Below are positions 17,142 to 27,089 of a DNA stretch of 64,000 bases, piece by piece (the stretch's first letter is position 1; each line of letters opens with the position of its first letter). The position numbers and the translations under genes were made by a program. The stretch is from JACKII01 sp041687435 (lineage in GTDB: Bacteria > Pseudomonadota > Alphaproteobacteria > Bin95). The DNA lies in contig JAWLBX010000006.1 of the NCBI GenBank assembly GCA_041687435.1, forward strand, positions 146,651 through 210,650. The letters are read 5' to 3'. The notes beneath the pieces were generated by a model. It searched no databases, was not told the origin of the DNA, and saw only the letters and a program-made list of their open reading frames with translations.

Positions 17142-18677
17142 TTAGTGAGTGCCGCCAGCGGCGGCCGCGGTTGCGGGAACATTGGAAGCGGCTGCCTCCA
17201 ACGCTTGGCCGGTTTGGTCGACAATAGCCGCTACCGACGGGTGGATCAGATCAAGGAAGCTGGACGGATAGATACCCATCCAAAATATGAGCACGACCAA
17301 CGGCACTAGGATCCCAAGTTCGCGCCAATTCAGATCCATCATGGTTTTCAGATCCTCTTTCTCCAGCTTGCCGAAAATCACCCGGCGATAGAGATAGAGC
17401 ATGTAGGCGGCGCCCAGGATCAGGCCCGTAGCGGCCAACGCAGCCACCCAGGTGTTGTCCTGGAATACGCCCGCCAGAACCAGAAATTCGCCTACAAAGC
17501 CGCTGGTGGATGGCAGGCCAACGCTCGCCATGGTAAACACCATGAAGACAAAGGCATATTTCGGCATCCGATGGACCAAACCACCGTACCGCGAAATGTC
17601 GCGCGTGTGCAACCGGTCGTAAACCACACCGACACAGAGGAAGAGCGCGCCCGATACGATGCCGTGCGACAGCATCTGAAACATCGCGCCTTCGATACCC
17701 TGCACATTCAGGGTAAATAGCCCGATGGTCACAAACCCCATATGCGCAACAGAGGAATAGGCGATCAGCTTCTTCATGTCCTCCTGCGCCAAAGCGACCA
17801 GAGATGCGTAGATCACCGCAATCACCGACAGCCCGTAAATCAGCGGCGCGAAATCCGCGGACGCTTCCGGGAACATTGGAATCGAGAAGCGAAGGAAGCC
17901 GTAGCCACCCATCTTCAACAACACACCCGCCAGAATGACAGAGCCGGCGGTTGGCGCCTCAACGTGTGCATCCGGCAGCCAAGTGTGGACCGGCCACATC
18001 GGCATCTTCACCGCAAACGAGGCAAAGAACGCAAGCCACAACCAAGTCTGCATCTCCGGGCTGAACGCATGGACCAGCGCATCCGGAATGCTGGCGCTGC
18101 CAACATCCCAGTACATCGCCAGGATCGCGATCAGCATCAGGACTGAACCAAGGAACGTGTAGAGAAAGAACTTGAACGCCGCGTAAATGCGATTACCGCC
18201 GCCCCAGATCCCGATAATCAAGAACATCGGGATCAGCACGCCTTCGAAGAAGACATAGAACGCAAAGAAATCCAACGCGCAGAACATGCCGACCATAAAG
18301 GTCTCAAGCACGAGGAACGCGATCATGTACTCCTTCACCCGTATCCGGATCGCCTCCCACGACGCCAGAATGCAGATTGGCGTCAGGAAGGTCGACAACA
18401 GGACAAAGAACAGGCTGATGCCATCAATACCGACGCGGTAGGAAATATTGAATTCCGGGAACCAGGCACGCTCCTCCACAAACTGGAAGTCGGCAGTGCC
18501 GGGCTCGAACCCAAACCAGAGGAACAGTGAAACAACGAACGTGACCGCACTGGTCCACAACGCCACATACCGGGCATTGCGGGCGACAGTCGCTTCATCG
18601 CCGCGAACGAAAAGGATGAAAAGCGCACCGATCAGCGGCAGGAAGATCGTGAGCGATAACAAGGGAATGCCGGTCAC
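17142..18677 (-). CDS. nuoM: NADH-quinone oxidoreductase subunit M
   Basis: The protein has 511 residues, a polytopic antiporter-like subunit of complex I. Diagnostic stretches are FFVLLSTFLTPICIL, the FFLYTFLGSVLMLIAI segment, PMWPVHTWLPDAHVEAPTAG with the kinked helix, and DMKKLIAYSSVAHMGFV. The start is GTG with GGGAG seven bases upstream, three bases after the nuoL stop. It forms the middle proton channel of the membrane arm. Confidence 0.96.
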   Translation of the reverse strand: MTGIPLLSLTIFLPLIGALFILFVRGDEATVARNARYVALWTSAVTFVVSLFLWFGFEPGTADFQFVEERAWFPEFNISYRVGIDGISLFFVLLSTFLTPICILASWEAIRIRVKEYMIAFLVLETFMVGMFCALDFFAFYVFFEGVLIPMFLIIGIWGGGNRIYAAFKFFLYTFLGSVLMLIAILAMYWDVGSASIPDALVHAFSPEMQTWLWLAFFASFAVKMPMWPVHTWLPDAHVEAPTAGSVILAGVLLKMGGYGFLRFSIPMFPEASADFAPLIYGLSVIAVIYASLVALAQEDMKKLIAYSSVAHMGFVTIGLFTLNVQGIEGAMFQMLSHGIVSGALFLCVGVVYDRLHTRDISRYGGLVHRMPKYAFVFMVFTMASVGLPSTSGFVGEFLVLAGVFQDNTWVAALAATGLILGAAYMLYLYRRVIFGKLEKEDLKTMMDLNWRELGILVPLVVLIFWMGIYPSSFLDLIHPSVAAIVDQTGQALEAAASNVPATAAAAGGTH

Positions 18678-18680
18678 CGG

Positions 18681-20615
18681 TCACGCTCCCGATTGACTGA
18701 AGTACCAGGTCAACAACAGCACAACGCCGATCAGCATGGCGAAGGCGTAATGATAGATGTAACCGCTTTGCAGACGGCTGGCGCCGCGTGCAGCCTCAAC
18801 CACCCGCGCGGCGATACCGTTCGGGCCGAACCCATCGATGATCCGGCCATCACCGCCCTTCCAGAACAGGCGGCCGAACCACCGTGCCGGGCGGACAAAG
18901 ACAGCATCGTAGAGTTCGTCGAAATACCACTTGTTGAGCAGGAAGAGATACACCCCCTTCGCGCTCGCGACGAACTCGGCCAACGCCTCGCGGTGGCGGA
19001 TGTAGAGGATATAGGCGAGCCAGATACCGAACAGGGACACGACGATCGGCAACAGTTTCACCCAAAGCGGCACATAATGCGCGTCATGCAGGGAAGTGTT
19101 GCTTTCTAGGATCAGGATCGAGTCGCCCCAGAAGGCATGATAATCGTCCCCAACCATCATGCCCGCAAACAGCAGCCCGGCGAACAGGGCCCCGGCAGCC
19201 AGCACATACAATGGCACCAGCATGATCGGCGGCGATTCATGCACGTGCGCCATGACCTTTTCATCGGCTTTAGGCTCGCCATGGAAGGTCATGAACAGCA
19301 ACCGCCAGGAATAGAACGCTGTCATGCACGCGGCCAAAATGCCAAGCACGAACGCCAGACCGCCAATCGTCGAGCCGGATGCGAAGGCACTTTCCAGGAT
19401 GATATCCTTCGAAAAATACCCGGCAAAAAACGGCAACCCGGCCAATGCCAACGAGCCGATCCACATCAGAATATAGGTCTTTTTTATATGCCGCGAGATG
19501 CCGCCCATCCGCCGCATGTCCTGCTCATCCGACATCGCGTGAATCACGCTTCCGGCACCCAGAAACAGCAATGCCTTGAAAAACGCGTGCGTCAACAGAT
19601 GGAAAATCGCAGCCGGATACGCACTGACCCCGCAGGCAAAGAACATGTAGCCCAACTGCGAGCACGTCGAATAGGCAATCACCCGCTTGATATCGGTTTG
19701 GGTCAACGCAACGGTCGCAGCGAAAAAGGCTGTCGATGCTCCGATAAACGCGATGAAGGCGAGCGTGTTCGGCGCATATTCGAACACCGGTGACATGCGG
19801 ACGACGAGGAACACGCCGGCTGTCACCATGGTCGCGGCATGGATCAGCGCGCTGACCGGAGTCGGGCCTTCCATTGCATCCGGCAGCCACGTGTGCAGGC
19901 CAAGCTGGGCCGACTTGCCCATCGCGCCGACGAACAGCAGGAAGCAAATGATCTCCAGAGCCGGTAGCTGCATGCCCAGGAAGGCCAGCCCCTGCTCCAC
20001 CATATTCGGCGCTTCACGGAAGATAACGTCGAATGAGATGCTGTCGAACAGCAGATAACAGCCAACAATGCCAAGCGCGAAACCGAAATCGCCGACACGG
20101 TTGACGACGAATGCCTTGATCGCAGCCGCGTTCGCGCTCGGCCGATCATACCAGAAGCCGATCAACAGGTATGAACAGACACCGACGCCCTCCCAGCCAA
20201 AGAACAACTGCAACAGATTGTTGGAGGTCACCAGCATCAGCATGGAGAAGGTGAAAAGCGACAAATACGCCATGAACCGCGGAATGCTCGGATCGTGGTG
20301 CATGTATCCGATGGAATACACGTGAACACAGGCGCTGACCACGGTGACCACGACCAACATGACCGCGGTCAAGGTGTCGAAATGCAGAGCCCAGCGGGCT
20401 TCGAACGTACCCGACTTGATCCAGGTTGCCAGATCGACGGTAACCGTGTTGCCCATCATCGCGACGTCGATAAACGCCACCACAGAGATCACGGCAGACA
20501 GGATCACCAGGCCGCTGGTAACCCATTGAGAGCCCTTGTCGCCCATGGCGCGGCCAAAAAAGCCGGCGGCGATGGCGCCGATCAGCGGCAAAAATATTGC
20601 GAGCGAATACAACAT
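18681..20615 (-). CDS. nuoL: NADH-quinone oxidoreductase subunit L
   Basis: The protein has 644 residues, the distal antiporter-like subunit of complex I. The core contains FFGWEGVGVCSYLLIGFWY, GLHTWLPDAMEGPTPVSALI and DIKRVIAYSTCSQLGYMFF. The long C-terminal extension (after about residue 500) matches the lateral helix that runs along the membrane arm. ATG 20615 follows the nuoK stop directly. Together with nuoM and nuoN it completes the three proton-pumping modules. Confidence 0.96.
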   Translation of the reverse strand: MLYSLAIFLPLIGAIAAGFFGRAMGDKGSQWVTSGLVILSAVISVVAFIDVAMMGNTVTVDLATWIKSGTFEARWALHFDTLTAVMLVVVTVVSACVHVYSIGYMHHDPSIPRFMAYLSLFTFSMLMLVTSNNLLQLFFGWEGVGVCSYLLIGFWYDRPSANAAAIKAFVVNRVGDFGFALGIVGCYLLFDSISFDVIFREAPNMVEQGLAFLGMQLPALEIICFLLFVGAMGKSAQLGLHTWLPDAMEGPTPVSALIHAATMVTAGVFLVVRMSPVFEYAPNTLAFIAFIGASTAFFAATVALTQTDIKRVIAYSTCSQLGYMFFACGVSAYPAAIFHLLTHAFFKALLFLGAGSVIHAMSDEQDMRRMGGISRHIKKTYILMWIGSLALAGLPFFAGYFSKDIILESAFASGSTIGGLAFVLGILAACMTAFYSWRLLFMTFHGEPKADEKVMAHVHESPPIMLVPLYVLAAGALFAGLLFAGMMVGDDYHAFWGDSILILESNTSLHDAHYVPLWVKLLPIVVSLFGIWLAYILYIRHREALAEFVASAKGVYLFLLNKWYFDELYDAVFVRPARWFGRLFWKGGDGRIIDGFGPNGIAARVVEAARGASRLQSGYIYHYAFAMLIGVVLLLTWYFSQSGA

Positions 20616-20616
20616 C

Positions 20617-20928
20617 TCAGCCCTTCATCAGGTTGATGTCGTCGACCGCGATAGAGCCGCGGTTGCGGAAATAGACCACCAGGATCGCCAGCCCAATGGC
20701 GGCTTCCGCGGCGGCTACGGTGAGAACGAACATGGCAAACACCTGCCCGGCCAAATCGCCCAAATGGGCGGAAAAGGCCACGAAGTTGATATTCACCGCA
20801 AGCAGGATCAGTTCAATCGACATCAAAATGACGATAACGTTCCGCCTGTTCAAAAAGATGCCGAAGATGCCGAGCGTGAACAGAATGGCAGCTACGGTGA
20901 GATAATGGGCGAGCCCAATCTCGAGCAT
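20617..20928 (-). CDS. nuoK: NADH-quinone oxidoreductase subunit K
   Basis: The protein has 103 residues and three transmembrane helices. The RRNVIVILMSIELILLAVNI segment contains the conserved membrane glutamate (SIELIL), and the third helix contains a second Glu (AAAEAAIGLAILV), both part of the proton pathway. Length and pattern match MrpC-like NuoK exactly. It lies between nuoJ (14 bases upstream) and nuoL (1 base downstream). Confidence 0.96.
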   Translation of the reverse strand: MLEIGLAHYLTVAAILFTLGIFGIFLNRRNVIVILMSIELILLAVNINFVAFSAHLGDLAGQVFAMFVLTVAAAEAAIGLAILVVYFRNRGSIAVDDINLMKG

Positions 20929-20942
20929 GTCTCTCTTCCCCC

Positions 20943-21554
20943 TTACACGCCTTGACCGGATTGGACCTTGACGACCTCAAGCGTATCTTCCGGGCGACGC
21001 TCCATTTGCGACGCAACCTTCTGCTTCCGCACACCCTCGCGCTGGCGCAGGGTCAGGACGATAGCGCCGATCATAGCGACCAACAGCACCAGTCCCGCCG
21101 CCTGGAACAGATAGAAGTAATCAGTGTAGAGCACGTGCCCGAGCGCATGCGTGTTGCTCATCACGTCAAACGCTGGCGTGGGCTGCGCCCCGGCAACGCC
21201 TGCGGGCAACACCGCAGCCGAGCCAAGCAGGAAGATCAATTCCAACAGCAAAATGACACCGATAATGCCGCCGATCATGGCGTAATTGGTAGCGCCCTGC
21301 CGCAGGTTCTGAAAATTGATGTCCAGCATCATGACAACGAACAGGAACAGCACCGCAACCGCGCCCACATAGACGACCACCAGGACCATCGCCAGAAACT
21401 CCGCGCCCATGAGGACGAAGAGGCCTGCCGAGTTGAAAAAAGCCAGGATCAGCCAAAGGACGGAATGCACCGGATTGCGTGCGGTTACAACCATCAACCC
21501 CGAAAGGATTGTGATCGCGGCGAACACATAAAAGGCTATAGCCGGGATAATCAT
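20943..21554 (-). CDS. nuoJ: NADH-quinone oxidoreductase subunit J
   Basis: The protein has 203 residues with five hydrophobic helices. The VTARNPVHSVLWLILAFFNS start and LAMVLVVVYVGAVAVLFLFVV helix, which carries the conserved YVGAVAVLFLF pi-bulge motif, identify NuoJ. The C-terminal tail is charged and cytoplasmic. It lies 25 bases after nuoI and 14 before nuoK. Confidence 0.95.
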   Translation of the reverse strand: MIIPAIAFYVFAAITILSGLMVVTARNPVHSVLWLILAFFNSAGLFVLMGAEFLAMVLVVVYVGAVAVLFLFVVMMLDINFQNLRQGATNYAMIGGIIGVILLLELIFLLGSAAVLPAGVAGAQPTPAFDVMSNTHALGHVLYTDYFYLFQAAGLVLLVAMIGAIVLTLRQREGVRKQKVASQMERRPEDTLEVVKVQSGQGV

Positions 21555-21579
21555 GTGATGTCTCTCTCAGTCCCCGGCG

Positions 21580-22068
21580 TCAACGATACGGCGCATCGGC
21601 TTCGAGCGCCTTGGCAATCGCGCTCTCCCACCGATCGCCGTTTTCCAGGAGCTTGTCCTTGTTGTACATCAGCTCCTCGCGGGTTTCGGTGGCGAACTCG
21701 AAGTTGGGCCCTTCGACAATGGCATCCACCGGGCAGGCTTCCTGGCAGAAACCGCAATAGATGCATTTCGTCATGTCGATATCGTACCGCGTGGTCCGGC
21801 GGCTGCCGTCCTCGCGTGGCTCGGCTTCGATCGTGATGGCCTGAGCCGGGCACACCGCTTCACAAAGCTTGCAGGCGATGCAGCGCTCTTCCCCATTGGG
21901 GTAGCGGCGCAGCGCATGCTCGCCACGGAACCGCGGCGAGAGGGTGCCTTTTTCATAAGGATAGTTCAACGTGACCTTCGGCTTGAACATGGTCTTGAAG
22001 GTCAAGGCCATGCCCGAAATCAATTCGGTCAGCAGAAAGCCGCGAGCAGTGCGGTCGAAAAAGCTCAT
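21580..22068 (-). CDS. nuoI: NADH-quinone oxidoreductase subunit I
   Basis: The protein has 162 residues from ATG 22068; ATG 22077 would add three residues and sits only two bases from its AGGAG. An N-terminal amphipathic helix leads to two ferredoxin-type clusters: CIACKLCEAVCP and CIYCGFCQEACP, ligands of [4Fe-4S] centres N6a and N6b. Between them lies the ITIEAEPREDGSRRTTRYDI insert typical of alphaproteobacterial and mitochondrial TYKY subunits. It passes electrons from NuoG to NuoB. Confidence 0.95.
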   Translation of the reverse strand: MSFFDRTARGFLLTELISGMALTFKTMFKPKVTLNYPYEKGTLSPRFRGEHALRRYPNGEERCIACKLCEAVCPAQAITIEAEPREDGSRRTTRYDIDMTKCIYCGFCQEACPVDAIVEGPNFEFATETREELMYNKDKLLENGDRWESAIAKALEADAPYR

Positions 22069-22082
22069 CTTGCGCATCGCTC

Positions 22083-23117
22083 CTAGAGTGCGGGGGCCGG
22101 GACCCAGTCGAAGGCGACCAGTACGCCTGCGGTCAGGACAACCCAGAACAGGGAAAACGGTAGAAACACCTTCCAGCCAAGACGCATCAACTGATCGTAG
22201 CGATAGCGCGGAAACGTCGCCCGAACCCAGAGAAAACCGAACAGCAGCACAAACGTCTTGAGCAGGAACCAGACGATCCCGGGGATCCAATTGAACGGCG
22301 CCACGTCAATGATCGGAAGCCAGCCGCCAAGGAACAAAACGGTGCCGACCGCGCTCATCAGGATCATGTTGGCATATTCGCCAAGGAAGAATAGGCCGAA
22401 CGTCATTGCCGAATATTCGACATTATACCCCGAAACCAGTTCTGCCTCCGCCTCCGGCAGGTCGAACGGTGCACGGTTAGTTTCCGCCAGTGCGGAGATA
22501 TAGAAGATCACGAACATCGGGAACAATGGAATGCAAAACCACATCCCGCGCTGCGCCTCGACGACGGCCGATAGGTTGAGCGAGCCAACGCACAATAGAA
22601 CGCTGATAATGACGAAGCCAATCGAGACCTCGTAGCTCACCATCTGCGCGGCCGACCGCAAGGCACCCAGGAACGGATAGCGGGAGTTGGAGGCCCAACC
22701 GGCGACAATGATGCCGTAAACACCCAGCGACGAGATCGCAAACAGATACAGCACGCCCACATTGATATCCGCCAGCACCCAGCCATCATCGAACGGGATC
22801 ACCGCCCAAGCCACCAAGGCCAGGATGAACGTCACCATCGGCGCCAGAATGAACAGGAACCGGTTTGCCCCGGTCGGAATAATCGTTTCCTTGGTTAAAA
22901 GCTTGAGGCCATCCGCCAACGGCTGCAGCAAGCCGAACGGGCCGACGACGTTTGGCCCCCTCCGCATCTGCATGGCGGCGATGACCTTGCGCTCGGCAAA
23001 GGTCAGGTAGGCGACTGCGCCCAGCAACGGCAGAATAATTGCCAAAATTTGCAGAACGATGATGACGGCCGGCCAAACGTAGCCGCCCCAAAAGCCGAGT
23101 TCCATGGCGCTATCCAT
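22083..23117 (-). CDS. nuoH: NADH-quinone oxidoreductase subunit H
   Basis: The protein has 344 residues from ATG 23117, which overlaps the nuoG stop by eight bases; ATG 23105 is an alternative start. It has eight to nine membrane helices. AERKVIAAMQMRRGPNVVGP and LAETNRAPFDLPEAEAELV are the conserved loops forming the quinone-binding cavity with NuoB and NuoD. It links the peripheral and membrane arms. Confidence 0.96.
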   Translation of the reverse strand: MDSAMELGFWGGYVWPAVIIVLQILAIILPLLGAVAYLTFAERKVIAAMQMRRGPNVVGPFGLLQPLADGLKLLTKETIIPTGANRFLFILAPMVTFILALVAWAVIPFDDGWVLADINVGVLYLFAISSLGVYGIIVAGWASNSRYPFLGALRSAAQMVSYEVSIGFVIISVLLCVGSLNLSAVVEAQRGMWFCIPLFPMFVIFYISALAETNRAPFDLPEAEAELVSGYNVEYSAMTFGLFFLGEYANMILMSAVGTVLFLGGWLPIIDVAPFNWIPGIVWFLLKTFVLLFGFLWVRATFPRYRYDQLMRLGWKVFLPFSLFWVVLTAGVLVAFDWVPAPAL

Positions 23118-25172
23118 CGGTGCCAGTCGCCTTTGTTGCAGCGGGCAGCAATTCCTCAATGCAGCGCGCCATTGTCTCCGACGCACGGGCAATCGGGTTG
23201 GTGTGATAGTAATTCTGCACCGGCGATGCGAACGGTGCATCGTCCATCGGCCCGTCGCTGCCGAATGGCCCCCACTCTGCTTCCGCGAGTGCCTCTACCG
23301 CGCCCAAATGGGGTACATCCGCAATCATGGCCGCGCGCACGGCATCCAACGTGTCATAGGGCAAAGGCTCGCCCAGAGCGCCGGAAAGCGCACGCAGGAT
23401 CGCCCAATCTTCCCGCGCATCGCCCGGCGGGAAGATAGAGCGGAAACCGTGCTGCGGACGTCCTTCCGTATTCACATAGGTGGCGTTCTTTTCGGTATAG
23501 GCGGCGCCCGGCAGGATCACGTCCGCCGCATGGGTGCCGCGGTCGCCATGGTGGCCCTGATAGATGACAAAGGAATTGGCCAGCTTCGCCGGGTCGATCT
23601 CGTCGGCACCGAGCAGGAATACGACCTCGACCTCGCCGTTGCCTGCGCCGTCGAGAATCGCACCGGTGTCACGCCCGCCCTCACCCGGTACAAACCCAAG
23701 GTCCAGCGCGCCCACACGGGCCGCGGCGGTATGCAACATGCCGAAACCGTCACGGCCACCGGCGTACTTGTCGGCTATTGCCCGGGCAGCCCCCAACACC
23801 GCTGCGCCATCCGGGCGGGCAAGCGCGCCCTGGCCAATGACAACTAGCGGACGCTCCGCCGATTCCAGCACCTTGGCGAATTCATGAGTGCCGTCCGCGA
23901 CCTCTTTCAGTGTCTGCGGGCCAGCGCCCAGATACTGAGTCTTGTAAGTCAGGTCGGCATTCTCGCCGATCACGGCAACCTTGAGGCCATTTTCCAGCCA
24001 AGCCTTGCGGATGCGCGCGTTCCAGACCGGCGCCTCAGCCCGCGGGTTCGTGCCGATCAACAGAAGCGCATCGGCTTCCTCGACCCCGGCCAAGCCTGTA
24101 TTGAGGATATAGCCGGCGCGGCAAGACGGATCGATAGCAGCGCCATCCTGGCGGCAATCCATCGATATCACGCCAATATTTTTCAATAGCTCTTTGAGAA
24201 TGAACGCACTTTCACAATCCGCTAAATCGCCAACAATCGCGCCAATTTTGGTGGGATCCGTCGCTTTCAGTTTGGCGGCGACCGTCTGCAGCGCCTCTGG
24301 CCAGGATGCCGCACGCAGCTTGCCATCCTTGCGGACATAGGGCCGGTCGAGCCGTTGGCGCTTCAGGCCATCGCACGCGAAGCGCGACTTGTCGCCCAGC
24401 CACTCCTCGTTCACGTCCTCGTTGAGCCGCGGCAGCACACGCAGCACTTCACCCGAACGCGAGTCGATGCGGATTGCAGAACCCATGGCGTCGTGCACGT
24501 CGATGCTTTGGGTTTTCGTCAATTCCCAGGGCCGTGCCTCGAACGCATAGGGTTTCGAGGTCAGCGCACCCACCGGGCACAAATCAATCACATTACCTGA
24601 AAGTTCCGACGCAATAGCTTGTTCTAGCGTCGTAATTTCCATATCCCCGCTGCGGCCCAGTGCGCCAATAGTTGGCACGCCAGCGACCTCATCCACAAAG
24701 CGAACGCAGCGGGTACAGTGAATACAACGGGTCATGATCGTTTTGATCAATGGCCCCATATACTTATCAGCGACAGCTCGCTTGTTTTCCGAATAACGCG
24801 AATGGTCCATGCCATAAAGAAGTGCCTGATCCTGCAGATCGCATTCGCCGCCCTGGTCGCAGATCGGGCAGTCGAGCGGATGGTTGATCAGCAGCATCTC
24901 CATGACGCCCTTGCGGGCCTTCACGGTCATTTCGCTGTCGGTGAAAACTTCCTGGTTGTCCATCGCCGGCAGTGCGCAACTGGCCTGCGGCTTTGGCGNN
25001 NNNNNNNNCCAGGCTTCACCTCTACCAAGCACATCCGGCAGTTGCCGGCGATGGAGAGGCGCTGATGATAACAGAAACGCGGGATTTCCTTGCCGGCCGC
25101 TTCGCACGCTTGCAGCACTGTGCTGCCCGGCGGCACTTCGACCTCGATCCCGTCGACCGTGAGCTTAGGCAT
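23110..25172 (-). CDS. nuoG: NADH-quinone oxidoreductase subunit G, interrupted by an assembly gap
   Basis: The reading frame starts at ATG 25172 and gives a [2Fe-2S] N-terminus (CYHQRLSIAGNCRMC) up to VEVKP, then meets ten N at 24999-25008. It resumes in another frame with PKPQASCALPA. The second part holds HPLDCPICDQGGECDLQD, CIHCTRCVRF and a molybdopterin-oxidoreductase-like body. NuoG homologues read VKPG-x-PKPQAS across this point, so the true gap is about two bases and the break is an artefact. The expected intact length is near 684 residues. It carries several Fe-S clusters of the electron wire from NuoF. Confidence 0.93.
24999..25008. other. Assembly gap of ten N inside nuoG
   Basis: Ten consecutive undetermined bases mark a scaffold join. 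The flanking frames disagree by one base if ten is taken literally. A real length of two (modulo three) restores NuoG, so ten is a placeholder and not a measured length. Confidence 0.95.
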
Positions 25173-25187
25173 TCCTTGAAACTCTCC

Positions 25188-26471
25188 TCAGGCCGCAACG
25201 GCTTTGCCGTGATACTCGGCGATGCGCGCCTCCATCACCGGCCGGAAATGCCGGATCAGACCCTGAATCGGCCAAGACCCGCCGTCGCCGTGGGCGCAAA
25301 TGGTATGGCCCTCGATTTCCTTTGTGACCTCCCACAGCATGTCGATTTCCTCGACCTGCGCATTGCCCGTCACCATGCGCTGCATGACACGATGCACCCA
25401 GCCGAATCCCTCCCGGCACGGGGTGCACTGCCCGCAGCTTTCGTGCTTGTAGAAGTAGGACAGACGGGCGAATGCTTTGATAATGTCCGTCGACTTGTCC
25501 ATGACGATCACCGCTGCCGTTCCCAACCCAGACTGCACGCCGCGCAGAGAGTCGAAATCCATCAGCACATCGTCGCAAATGCTCTTTGGCAGGACCGGCG
25601 TGGAGGAGCCGCCGGGAATGACTGCCAGCAGATTATCCCATCCGCCGCGCACGCCGCCGGCATGCTTCTCGATGAGTTCCCTAAGCGGAATCCCCATCTC
25701 TTCCTCGACATTGCATGGGTTGTTCACGTGCCCGGAAATGCAGAACACTTTGGTGCCGCTGTTGTTCTCCCGGCCCAGTCCAGCGAACCACTCTGCTCCA
25801 CGGCGCAAAATCGTCGGTGCTACTGCGATGCTCTCGACGTTATTCACGGTGGATGGGCAGCCATACAGGCCCGCCCCCGCCGGAAACGGCGGCTTGAGGC
25901 GCGGCTGACCTTTCTTGCCTTCCAGGCTTTCTATGAGCGCCGTCTCCTCACCGCAGATATAGGCCCCCGCACCACGGTGGAGATAGACATCGAAGTCAAA
26001 ACCGCTGTTGGCCGCATTCTTGCCTAGCAACCCGGCCTCGTAAGCTTCGTCGATCGCAAACTGCAGGCGCTGGGCTTCATTATAGAACTCGCCCCGGATG
26101 TAGATATAAGCCGCTGTCGCACCAATGGCAGAGCCAGCAATCAGGCAGCCTTCCACGAGCTTGTGCGGATCGTGTCGCATGATATCCCGGTCCTTGCAGG
26201 TTCCGGGCTCGCCTTCATCGGCATTGACGATCAGATAGGAGGGCCGGTTGCCGGTATCCTTTGGCATGAACGACCATTTGAGGCCGGTCGGAAACCCCGC
26301 GCCACCGCGGCCGCGCAGACCGGAAGCCTTGATGCGGTTGACCAGTTCCTCACGGCCGAGCTGGATCAGCGCTGCGGTGTTATCCCAATCGCCGCGCTTG
26401 CGCGCACCGGCCAGCTTCCAATCGGCATGGCCGTAAAGATTGGTAAAGATACGATCCTCGTCGCGCAGCAT
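25188..26471 (-). CDS. nuoF: NADH-quinone oxidoreductase subunit F
   Basis: The protein has 427 residues. GLRGRGGAGFPTGLKWSFM is the NADH/FMN glycine-rich site, ICGEETALIESLEGKKG and RLKPPFPAGAGLYG belong to the FMN domain, and ESCGQCTPCREG plus a later cysteine bind the N3 [4Fe-4S] cluster. It accepts hydride from NADH and passes electrons to NuoE and NuoG. It starts three bases after the nuoE stop. Confidence 0.97.
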   Translation of the reverse strand: MLRDEDRIFTNLYGHADWKLAGARKRGDWDNTAALIQLGREELVNRIKASGLRGRGGAGFPTGLKWSFMPKDTGNRPSYLIVNADEGEPGTCKDRDIMRHDPHKLVEGCLIAGSAIGATAAYIYIRGEFYNEAQRLQFAIDEAYEAGLLGKNAANSGFDFDVYLHRGAGAYICGEETALIESLEGKKGQPRLKPPFPAGAGLYGCPSTVNNVESIAVAPTILRRGAEWFAGLGRENNSGTKVFCISGHVNNPCNVEEEMGIPLRELIEKHAGGVRGGWDNLLAVIPGGSSTPVLPKSICDDVLMDFDSLRGVQSGLGTAAVIVMDKSTDIIKAFARLSYFYKHESCGQCTPCREGFGWVHRVMQRMVTGNAQVEEIDMLWEVTKEIEGHTICAHGDGGSWPIQGLIRHFRPVMEARIAEYHGKAVAA

Positions 26472-26474
26472 TGG

Positions 26475-27089
26475 CTAATCGTCTCCGTCTACGGACTGAA
26501 GTGTTGTACGCCCGCCGACCGGTGCGGAAGCTTGGCGCTCAACCTGAGGGCCGGGTGTCGGCGTCTCGCCGCGCATGAAGGCATCGAGAATGGCCTCAGT
26601 CTTAGGGCCATCCACGTCTTCATAATAATCGTCATCGATCTGAAGGATCGGCGCATTAACGCACGCACCGAGGCATTCGACCTCGTGCAGGGCAAACTGC
26701 CCATCCGCGGAGGCCTCGCCAAAACCGATGCCCAGTTTCTTTTTGCAGGCCGCGACGACATCATCGGAACCGCGCAGCCAGCACGGAGTCGTCGTGCAGA
26801 CGTGAACATTGATCCGGCCGCCCGGCGTGGTGCGGTACATGGTGTAAAAACTCACCACCTCCCACACCCGGATTTCCGCCATGTCGAGCAGGCTGGCAAT
26901 ATGAGCGACCGCGGCCCGGGTCACCCAGCCGTGCTGGCGCTGCGCCAGATCGAGCAGGGCCATAACCGCGCTTTGCTGGCGGCCGGGCGGGTACTTGGCG
27001 ATCTCTTTTTCAACTTTGACCTGATATTCCGGCGCGAAAACGAACGAGGCCGGCTGTTGTGCATCTTCAGCGATGCGGAAGTGACTCAC
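26475..27089 (-). CDS. nuoE: NADH-quinone oxidoreductase subunit E
   Basis: The protein has 204 residues of the thioredoxin-like [2Fe-2S] type. Ligands are visible as CTTTPCWLRG and, further on, CLGACVNAP. The N-terminal helical part (YPPGRQQSAVMALLDLAQRQ) is standard. The C-terminus extends about 40 residues past the usual end with a Pro/Thr-rich tail, as seen in some alphaproteobacteria. The start is GTG overlapping the nuoD stop (GTGA). Confidence 0.96.
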   Translation of the reverse strand: MSHFRIAEDAQQPASFVFAPEYQVKVEKEIAKYPPGRQQSAVMALLDLAQRQHGWVTRAAVAHIASLLDMAEIRVWEVVSFYTMYRTTPGGRINVHVCTTTPCWLRGSDDVVAACKKKLGIGFGEASADGQFALHEVECLGACVNAPILQIDDDYYEDVDGPKTEAILDAFMRGETPTPGPQVERQASAPVGGRTTLQSVDGDD

